Of a stretch of DNA of 64,000 bases, positions 41,542 to 47,883 are shown piece by piece (position 1 is the first letter of the stretch; each line of letters begins with the position of its first letter). This stretch comes from Massilia kyonggiensis (lineage in GTDB: Bacteria; Pseudomonadota; Gammaproteobacteria; Burkholderiales; Burkholderiaceae_D): positions 62,001 to 126,000 of the forward strand of contig NZ_JANUGY010000003.1 of the NCBI RefSeq assembly GCF_024756235.1, read 5' to 3'. Below the pieces are notes generated by a model. That model had not been told where the DNA came from. It was given only the letters and a program-made list of their open reading frames with translations, and searched no databases. Both the position numbers and the translations under genes were made by a program.

Positions 41542-42654
41542 TTATAAAACGGGATCGCACCCGAGCGGCGCCTCGGCCACGCGCACGCGCGGCGCCAGGG
41601 CGCACATCAATTCATAGCCGATCGTGCCGGCGGCCTGCGCCACCTCGTCGATCGGGAGGCCATCGCCCCACAGGGTGACCTTGCTGCCCACGCGCGCGTT
41701 CGCGACGGGCGACAGGTCGACGGCCATCATGTCCATCGACACCCGGCCGACGAGCGTCGTGCGGATGCCGTCCACGAGGACGGGCGTGCCGTGCTCGGCG
41801 TGGCGCGGGTAGCCGTCGGCATAGCCGCAGGCGACGACGCCCACCGTCATGGCGCGGTCCGCCTGGAAGCGGCTGCCGTAGCCCACGCTGTCGCCCGCTT
41901 CCAGGTGCTGGATGCCGATGATTTCCGATTTCAGCGTCATCGTCGGCAGCAGGCCGTAATCCTTCGCCGAGCGGCCGCCCGGCGTGCCGCCGTACAGCAT
42001 GATGCCTGGCCTGACCCAGTCGCTCTGCAGTTCCTGGACGAGCTCCGCCGTATGCAGGACGCCGCCGGAATTCGACAGGCTGCGCTCGCCCGGCAGCCCG
42101 TCCGCGCCCAGGCGGAAGCGGCGCACCTGCTCGCCGATCGACAGGCGCGGATGCTCCAGCTCGTCCGCGTTCGCGAAATGCGTCATCAGCGTGATGTTGC
42201 GGATGCCCGGAATGGCGCGCAGGCGCTGGTAGGCCGCCGCGAACTCGTCCGGCCGGAAACCGAGGCGGTTCATGCCCGTGTTCATCTTCAGGTGCACGTC
42301 GATGGGGCGGTAGAGCTGGGTGTATTCCAGCATCTTGACCTGCTCGATGCAATGGACCGTACTGTTGACATTATGTTCAGCCAGCAGGGGGATGTCCGAC
42401 GTGTCGAAGATTCCCTCTAATAACAGGATCGGCTTCACCCAGCCCAGCTCGCGCAGGCGCAGCGCATTCTCCGTCTCGATCAGCGCCAGGCCGTCGGCCT
42501 GCACGAAGCCGCGCATGCCTCTTTCGAGGCCGTGTCCATATGCGTTCGCCTTCACCACGGCCCAGATCTTCGCCTGCGGCGCACAGGCGCGCGCACGGGC
42601 CAGATTGTGCTGCATGGAGTCGAGATGGATGGTGGCGTGCAGGGGACGAGGCAT
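41542..42654 (-). CDS. alr: Alanine racemase
   Basis: 370 aa, full length. It supplies D-alanine for peptidoglycan. The PLP-binding lysine is Lys35 in VVKANAYGHG, and the catalytic Tyr of the C-terminal domain is in the GYGSRFQADRAM segment. MLYGGTPGG contributes to the active-site entrance. It is 17 bases upstream of radA and may be co-transcribed; it is divergent from lplT. Confidence 0.97.
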   Translation of the reverse strand: MPRPLHATIHLDSMQHNLARARACAPQAKIWAVVKANAYGHGLERGMRGFVQADGLALIETENALRLRELGWVKPILLLEGIFDTSDIPLLAEHNVNSTVHCIEQVKMLEYTQLYRPIDVHLKMNTGMNRLGFRPDEFAAAYQRLRAIPGIRNITLMTHFANADELEHPRLSIGEQVRRFRLGADGLPGERSLSNSGGVLHTAELVQELQSDWVRPGIMLYGGTPGGRSAKDYGLLPTMTLKSEIIGIQHLEAGDSVGYGSRFQADRAMTVGVVACGYADGYPRHAEHGTPVLVDGIRTTLVGRVSMDMMAVDLSPVANARVGSKVTLWGDGLPIDEVAQAAGTIGYELMCALAPRVRVAEAPLGCDPVL

Positions 42655-42732
42655 GGCTTGCAGATGGGGGCGACGGCTGAGAACGAAAGGTTTATTTTAC
42701 TCCCGGCAGTGAAATGCCGTATTGTCGATTCC

Positions 42733-42761
42733 TTGGGCTAACCGGTCTTTCATGGTATAAA
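42733..42761 (+). promoter_or_regulatory. Probable promoter of lplT
   Basis: TTGGGC (42733-42738) and TATAAA (42756-42761) are 17 bases apart, about 30 bases before the lplT start. It fits a sigma-70 promoter. Confidence 0.6.
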
Positions 42762-42791
42762 GCAACCCATCCTGTTTTTTGAACCTTTCGA

Positions 42792-44054
42792 ATGAATCGT
42801 GGTTTTTATACCATCATGGCGGCGCAGTTCTTCTCGTCGCTGGCAGACAACGCGCTGATATTTGTCGCGATCGGTCTGCTAACGGCGATGAAAGCCCCGG
42901 CTTCCTTCATTCCGCTGCTGCGGGAGTCGTTCGTCCTGTTCTATGTCCTGCTGGCTGCTTTCGTCGGTGCGTTTGCCGATTCGATGCCCAAGGGACGCGT
43001 GATGTTCATCGCCAATTTAATCAAAGTTTTCGGCTGCTGCCTGATCTTCTTCGGCGTGCATCCCCTCATCGCCTGCGCCGTCGTCGGCTTCGGCGCCGCC
43101 GTCTACTCTCCCGCCAAGTACGGCATCCTGACCGAGCTGCTGCCGCCGGAAAAACTCGTCGCGGCCAACGGCTGGATCGAAGGTCTCACCGTCATGTCCA
43201 TCATCCTCGGCACCGTCATGGGCGGCGCCCTCGTCAGCGCCCACGGCGGCGCGTGGCTGATGACGCTGGACGTGCCCGGTATCGAGACGGGCATCAACAC
43301 CCCCACCAAGGCCCAGCTCGCGGTGCTGATCGGCGTGTACGCGCTGGCGGCCGGCTTCAACCTGCGCATCCCGGACACCGGCGCGCGCTACGAACACCAG
43401 GAGCGCAATCCGGCCCGCCTGATCGCCGATTTCACCGACTGCTGCGCCACGCTGTGGAAAGACAAGCTGGGCCAGATCTCGCTGGCCGTGACGACGCTGT
43501 TCTGGGGCGCCGGCGCGACCCTCCAGTTCATCGTGCTGAAATGGGCCGAGCGCTCGCTCCACATGCCCCTCGACAAAGCCACGAGCCTGATCGGCGTCGT
43601 CGCCATCGGCGTCGCGGTCGGCGCCGCGATGGCCGCGAAGATGATCCCGCTGAAGAAGTCGCTGACCGTCATCCCGCTGGGCATCATCATGGGCCTCGTC
43701 GTGACCGCGATGACGATGGTGTATTCGCTGACGATCGCCGTGCCGCTGCTGCTGATCATCGGCATGTTGTCCGGCTTCTTCGTCGTCCCGATGAACGCCC
43801 TGCTGCAGCACCGCGGCCACGTCCTGATGAGCGCCGGCCACTCGATCGCCGTGCAGAACTTCAACGAGAACCTCTCCATCCTCACCATGCTGGCGCTGTA
43901 CGCCATCATGATCACGCTGAACCTGGACCTGAACGTCATCATCGTCCTGTTCGGCCTCTCCCTGGCCGGCATCATGTGGCTGATCGGCCGCCGTCACGCG
44001 GCGAACCAGCGCGAGCACGACTCGCTCGCGCTGATCGGCGAGCACAAGCACTGA
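42792..44054 (+). CDS. lplT: Lysophospholipid transporter LplT (MFS)
   Basis: 420 aa with about twelve membrane helices. It matches LplT, the major-facilitator protein that flips lysophospholipids inward for re-acylation. The start MNRGFYTIMAAQFFSSLADNA is the family N terminus, with the AQFFSSLADNAL motif; KYGILTELLPPEKLVAANG is the conserved MFS loop. In E. coli lplT is followed by the acyltransferase gene aas; here no aas is adjacent. Its last 11 codons lie inside a 61-bp segment that is repeated 269 bases downstream. Confidence 0.95.
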   Translation: MNRGFYTIMAAQFFSSLADNALIFVAIGLLTAMKAPASFIPLLRESFVLFYVLLAAFVGAFADSMPKGRVMFIANLIKVFGCCLIFFGVHPLIACAVVGFGAAVYSPAKYGILTELLPPEKLVAANGWIEGLTVMSIILGTVMGGALVSAHGGAWLMTLDVPGIETGINTPTKAQLAVLIGVYALAAGFNLRIPDTGARYEHQERNPARLIADFTDCCATLWKDKLGQISLAVTTLFWGAGATLQFIVLKWAERSLHMPLDKATSLIGVVAIGVAVGAAMAAKMIPLKKSLTVIPLGIIMGLVVTAMTMVYSLTIAVPLLLIIGMLSGFFVVPMNALLQHRGHVLMSAGHSIAVQNFNENLSILTMLALYAIMITLNLDLNVIIVLFGLSLAGIMWLIGRRHAANQREHDSLALIGEHKH

Positions 44055-44078
44055 TTCAAGGCGTCAGCCGGGCCCTGG
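44018..44078. repeat. 61-bp direct repeat, left copy (lplT 3' end)
   Basis: Identical in 60 of 61 bases to 44287-44347. This copy contains the last codons and stop of lplT and a second copy of the DUF1853 gene end. The single difference is G in GATCGGCG against C in the right copy. Confidence 0.95.
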
Positions 44079-44286
44079 TAATTCGGGGTCAGAGCACATT
44101 TTTCTCGAAATTCGGGGTCAGAGCACATTTTCGAGAAATTGATCGATATGGGCAGCGATGGGCAGTCCGTGACCGCGCGAGGGCCTGCATGCGAGCGTGC
44201 AGCGTCAAACAATGCTGAAAATACAGTGCGCTGAAATGTGCTCTGACCCCGAATCTTGGCGAAAATGTGCTCTGACCCCGAATCTT
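44079..44286. mobile_element. 208-bp inverted-repeat element (REP/MITE-like)
   Basis: The left end has two copies of ATTCGGGGTCAGAGCACATT (starting 44081 and 44110); the right end has two copies in inverse orientation (starting 44234 and 44263). Both pairs have a period of exactly 29 bases. The interior, about 100 bases, has no convincing coding frame. The layout resembles non-autonomous elements related to REP sequences moved by RAYT transposases, but that family assignment is inferred. It lies between two copies of a 61-bp host segment. Confidence 0.75.
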
Positions 44287-44347
44287 CGACTCGCTCGCGC
44301 TGATCCGCGAGCACAAGCACTGATTCAAGGCGTCAGCCGGGCCCTGG
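44287..44347. repeat. 61-bp direct repeat, right copy (DUF1853 gene 3' end)
   Basis: The partner of 44018-44078. This copy holds the true last codons and stop of the DUF1853 gene plus a leftover copy of the lplT end. Confidence 0.95.
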
Positions 44348-45269
44348 CGCGGTCGCGCCAGTCGTCCGGGACGATGAAGCCCCGTTCGAATTCCACGATG
44401 TCGTTCGGCTCTTCCCGCACGAGCGCCACGAGCACGGGCGCGTCCGACGCCGTGAAGTGGTCTTCCAGTTCCGCCGCCAGCTGGGCCTTGTCCAGCATCC
44501 AGACGGCCGACTGCGCGCGGAACGGCGGCAGCCATTGCAGGCGCGGCAGGATCAGGAAGCGGTCGCCGGGCAAGGCGTCGAGTTCCGCGAGCGGGCACCA
44601 GAAGCCGCGGCAGTGGCCCGCCGTGATGCCCTGCATGGCCTGGAACGTCCCGCGCGGGTAGAACAGCCAGCCCTTGACGAGCGCGCGCGCCGCGACGACG
44701 GGACGGGGCAGCACCTCTTGCGCGGCCGGATGACTGCCCAGTTCGAGCTGGCGCTCGAACACCTTGCGCATCTTGCGGCCGAGGCTGTCGGCCAGGTTCG
44801 GGCCGACGAACGTGTCGAAGCCCGTCGCGGCATCGCCCTGCAGCAGGTAGAACTTGGTGGCGAACTCGATGTGTTCGACACCCTTCTCTCCCGCATCCAG
44901 CAGGAAGTCGAATTCGCCGACGGTGTCGTTGCGGCTCGCCCGCACCTGCAGGCCGTGCGCGACGAGGCGGCCCTGGTGCGCGAAATAGAAGGCCATCAGC
45001 TTTTCCGCGTACAGGCCGAGGCGGGTGTACATCTTCGCGCCCAGGGCCGCATCGAGCGGCGTCGGATCCGCATCGAGTTCGGCGAGCCAGCGCGCGGTCT
45101 CTTCCGTCATCGGACCGAGCGTCGCGATGCGGCCTTCCCAGTGCGGGTCGTGGATGTCGAGCAGGTCCGGCGCGTCCAGCAGCCAGGCCAGCGCCCGCAC
45201 CCGCGCGCGCCGCAGGTGACGCCAGCGGCGTTCGAACCGTGCCTGGTAGGTGTCAGCCTGATCGTGCAC
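44325..45269 (-). CDS. DUF1853 family protein
   Basis: 314 aa, the usual size of DUF1853. No function is established for the family. Recognisable parts are RRVRALAWLL-like RARVRALAWLLDAP near the N terminus, the YAEKLMAFYFAHQ helix, VGEFDFLLD and VEHIEFATKFYL; the last two resemble the acidic strands of PD-(D/E)XK nuclease-like folds, a tentative reading. The start is GTG at 45269 with AAGGA ahead, inside the last 17 bases of the UDG gene, so the pair is probably translated together. Its stop lies in the right copy of the 61-bp repeat. Confidence 0.87.
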   Translation of the reverse strand: MHDQADTYQARFERRWRHLRRARVRALAWLLDAPDLLDIHDPHWEGRIATLGPMTEETARWLAELDADPTPLDAALGAKMYTRLGLYAEKLMAFYFAHQGRLVAHGLQVRASRNDTVGEFDFLLDAGEKGVEHIEFATKFYLLQGDAATGFDTFVGPNLADSLGRKMRKVFERQLELGSHPAAQEVLPRPVVAARALVKGWLFYPRGTFQAMQGITAGHCRGFWCPLAELDALPGDRFLILPRLQWLPPFRAQSAVWMLDKAQLAAELEDHFTASDAPVLVALVREEPNDIVEFERGFIVPDDWRDRARARLTP

Positions 45270-46197
45270 GGGCGTTCCTTGCCCTGCACAGGTCGGCCCA
45301 CGCGAGGGCCTTGTCGGCGCCGCGCCGCAGCAGTTCGCCCGGATGCAAGGTCGCCACGAGATTGACGGTGCGGCCGCCCGTCTCCAGCGCGTGGCTGCCG
45401 CCGCGCGCGCCCGCCAGCGGTTCCGGCAGCGGCCGGCCCAGCAAGGTGTTGGCGGCGATCTGGCCCAGGGTCAGCACGGTCTCCGCGCCCGTCAGTGCGA
45501 CTTCCCGTTCGAGGTAGGGACGGCACGCGGCCGCCTCCTGCGGCGTGGGCGCGCGCTCGCCGCCGCTTGCGGTCGTCGGGCGGCACTTGATCAGGTTCGT
45601 CACGTAGACGTCGCGCTCGCGGCCCATGCCGACGGCGGCCAGCATATTGTCCAGCAGCTTGCCCGGATCGCCCGCGAGCGGTACGCGCGCCTTTTCATCG
45701 GCGGCCGTCGTGGCGCCGGCCGCGACGACCCAGCGCGCCTGCTTCGCCCCCGTGCCCGGCACCGGCGCGCGGCCCTCGCGGCACGCGCTGCAGCGGCGGC
45801 ACGCGGCGATGGCGATCGTGAGCTGGTCCCAGTCCATGGCCGCGATTTCTTCCGGCGTCGCGTCGCTCGGCAACGCCGCATCGTCCCACGCGGAATCATG
45901 GTCGGCCGGCGGCGCCAGTGCGGACACGGATTGCGCGACCGGCTGCAGCGGCGTCGGTCCGGGCGGCCGCGGTTCCGCGGGCGCCGGCCGTGGCGGCGGC
46001 GCGACCGGCGCGGGCGGCGCGGGCGGTGCAGCGGCCGGCTCGGCGACGGGCGCCAACGCGGACGCCGACTGCGCCACCGGTTGCAGCGGTGTCGGCTCCG
46101 GAAGAGCCTCGCGCGGCGGCGCCGTGCGCAACTGCCACAGCGGGCCCAGGCCCATCTCGTTCAGGAAGATGGCGTCGCGTTCGCTGACACCGTTCAT
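45253..46197 (-). CDS. Uracil-DNA glycosylase family 4-like protein with altered motifs
   Basis: 314 aa. A 130-residue N-terminal part is Pro/Ala-rich with PTPLQPVAQS-SALAP repeated twice; the UDG domain follows. Cys residues in CRRCSAC, NLIKCRP and AAACRPYL fit the Fe-S cluster of family 4. The motif that should read GEAPG is AAGATT, and the HPS motif is HPG; the rest (GDPGKLLDNML, YVTNLIKCRP) is well kept. It may have weak or different glycosylase activity, or bind DNA only. It overlaps rimI (ATGA) and the DUF1853 gene, forming one operon. Confidence 0.83.
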   Translation of the reverse strand: MNGVSERDAIFLNEMGLGPLWQLRTAPPREALPEPTPLQPVAQSASALAPVAEPAAAPPAPPAPVAPPPRPAPAEPRPPGPTPLQPVAQSVSALAPPADHDSAWDDAALPSDATPEEIAAMDWDQLTIAIAACRRCSACREGRAPVPGTGAKQARWVVAAGATTAADEKARVPLAGDPGKLLDNMLAAVGMGRERDVYVTNLIKCRPTTASGGERAPTPQEAAACRPYLEREVALTGAETVLTLGQIAANTLLGRPLPEPLAGARGGSHALETGGRTVNLVATLHPGELLRRGADKALAWADLCRARNARARSG

Positions 46198-46655
46198 AAC
46201 ACATACCTCATCACGATCGCATCCTCGCGCCGCCCTTCGTGCGCGGGATAATAGCCCTTGCGGCGGCCGATCTCTTCATAGCCGTAGCGCCGGTACACGT
46301 CGAGTGCGCGCGTGTTCGACGGCCGCACCTCGAGCAGGATCGACGCCATGCGCTGCGCGCGCGACCTGGCCGCGATGCGGTCCAGCAGGTAGCGCCCCAC
46401 GCCGCGCCCGTGCAGCGGCGCCGCGACGGCCACGTCGAGCAGGTGCGCCTCGTCCAGCGCATACATCAACAGGAAAAACCCGGCCAGCGCACCCGACGGC
46501 TCGCGCAGCACCCAAGCGTCGTAGCCGCTCGCGAGCGAGTCCATGAAGTTCGCGCGGCTCCACGGATGCGGGAACACGCTGCATTCCAGGGCATGCACCT
46601 CGTCGACGTCGCCCACGACCATCGGGCGCAGTTCCAGGTGCGCCGCGTCCGTCAT
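46194..46655 (-). CDS. rimI: Ribosomal-protein-alanine N-acetyltransferase RimI
   Basis: 153 aa, a single GNAT domain. It acetylates the N-terminal alanine of ribosomal protein S18. The acetyl-CoA site is DVAVAAPLHGRGVGRYLLD, preceded by VFPHPWSRANF typical of RimI; the C terminus RYGYEEIGRRKGYYP is also characteristic. Its ATG overlaps the TGA of tsaB, and its TGA overlaps the ATG of the UDG-like gene. A longer open frame exists upstream but lies in another frame of tsaB. Confidence 0.96.
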   Translation of the reverse strand: MTDAAHLELRPMVVGDVDEVHALECSVFPHPWSRANFMDSLASGYDAWVLREPSGALAGFFLLMYALDEAHLLDVAVAAPLHGRGVGRYLLDRIAARSRAQRMASILLEVRPSNTRALDVYRRYGYEEIGRRKGYYPAHEGRREDAIVMRYVL

Positions 46656-47392
46656 CGCGCGTCCGCCTTGGCCGCGTTGATGGCCTGGCGTTCGGCGCTC
46701 GTGTACGCGACCTTGTTGCGCAGGTAGAGCGGCTGCGCCTCGTCGGCCGGGACGGCGCGGCCCGCGGCCAGCGCGGCCACGCCCAGCACCGCGAATTCGC
46801 GCGCATGCGGCAGGATGTCGGCATACGCGCCCGCGGTGTGTGCTCCGGCTGCAAACGGCGCATCCGCGAACGCTTCCGGATACGCGGCGAAGCCGTTCCC
46901 GCACGCGGCCAGGCCCTCGACCATCTCCGGCGCGACGTCGCCCGGCGCGCACAAGGCGGGCGCGCGCACGGCCTGCCACTCGCCGGTCCAGCGGTACTGC
47001 GCCCAATAGACTTCGCCCATGCGCGCATCCAGCACGGCGAGCACGTCGGCCGCGCCCGTGCGGGCGCGGCAGGCTTCGGCCATCGCTTCCAGGGTCACCA
47101 GCGGCAGCACGGGTTTGCGGGCGCCGAACGCGAGCCCCTGCGCCACGCCGCACGCCGTGCGCACGCCCGTGAACGAGCCCGGGCCGGCGCCGAACGCGAT
47201 CGCGTCGCAGTCGGCCAGGGCGATGCCGGCGTCGCGCAGCAGCTCCTGCACCATGGGCAGGACGGACTGCGAATGGGTGCGCACGCCGGACGATTCGCGG
47301 GTCAATACAGGAGTGTCCGCGCCGTCCGCGCTGTTCAATAACGCGCAGGACGCCAGCTCGGACGAGGTTTCGATGGCGAGGATGATAGGCAT
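46652..47392 (-). CDS. tsaB: tRNA threonylcarbamoyladenosine synthesis protein TsaB
   Basis: About 246 aa from the ATG at 47392 (MPIILAIETSS, the family N terminus). It is part of the TsaBDE complex that makes t6A37 in tRNAs reading ANN codons. The ASKHA fold is shown by the first motif IETSSELASCAL and by the FGAGPGSFTGVRTACG segment. The pairing with rimI is widely conserved. It is divergent from the thioredoxin-like gene, with 62 bases between the starts. Confidence 0.96.
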   Translation of the reverse strand: MPIILAIETSSELASCALLNSADGADTPVLTRESSGVRTHSQSVLPMVQELLRDAGIALADCDAIAFGAGPGSFTGVRTACGVAQGLAFGARKPVLPLVTLEAMAEACRARTGAADVLAVLDARMGEVYWAQYRWTGEWQAVRAPALCAPGDVAPEMVEGLAACGNGFAAYPEAFADAPFAAGAHTAGAYADILPHAREFAVLGVAALAAGRAVPADEAQPLYLRNKVAYTSAERQAINAAKADAR

Positions 47393-47454
47393 GGCGTATT
47401 GTAACCCGGCGGCCCGGCCAGCCAAAAGCGCGGAACCGTTGTAGAATCGCGCCC

Positions 47455-47883
47455 ATGTCCAGTCTGACCCTCGAGCCCGATACCCGCGACCAGGTCGCCG
47501 CCGCCCTCCACGGCGACGGCTGGATCGTCGCCTGCCTGTGCGCCGCCTGGTGCGGCACCTGCTCGTCCTACCGCGCCGCGTTCGACGGCCTGGCCGCGCG
47601 CCATCCCGACAAGACCTTCGTCTGGATCGACGTGGAAGACCAGGCGGACGTCGTCGGCGACCTCGACGTCGAGAATTTCCCCACGCTGCTCGTGCAGCGC
47701 GGCGATGCCGTCGCGTTCTTCGGCACGATGCTGCCGGATCCGAAGGTGGCCGACCGGCTGATCCAGGCGCAGGCCGAGCTGACCAGCGACGAGCTCACGC
47801 GCCAGGCGGCCTCCACGCCGGAACGGCAGGCGTGGCAGCGCGAGTGCAACCTGCGCACCCTTTTCGCCAACACCGGCGGGTGA
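47455..47883 (+). CDS. Thioredoxin-like protein
   Basis: 142 aa. The active site is AAWCGTCSSYR with a WCGTC pair of cysteines near residues 31-34. The thioredoxin cis-proline is in VENFPTLLV. It lacks a signal peptide and has a C-terminal extension of about 40 residues rich in Glu, Arg and Gln. It probably works as a cytoplasmic disulfide reductase or a partner of an unknown protein. Its stop directly abuts that of the convergent molybdenum hydroxylase gene. Confidence 0.9.
   Translation: MSSLTLEPDTRDQVAAALHGDGWIVACLCAAWCGTCSSYRAAFDGLAARHPDKTFVWIDVEDQADVVGDLDVENFPTLLVQRGDAVAFFGTMLPDPKVADRLIQAQAELTSDELTRQAASTPERQAWQRECNLRTLFANTGG

Noticed and set aside
44079..44286. CRISPR array
   Set aside because: There are only two repeats in each orientation, inverted rather than all direct, and no spacers of even length; this is an inverted-repeat element.
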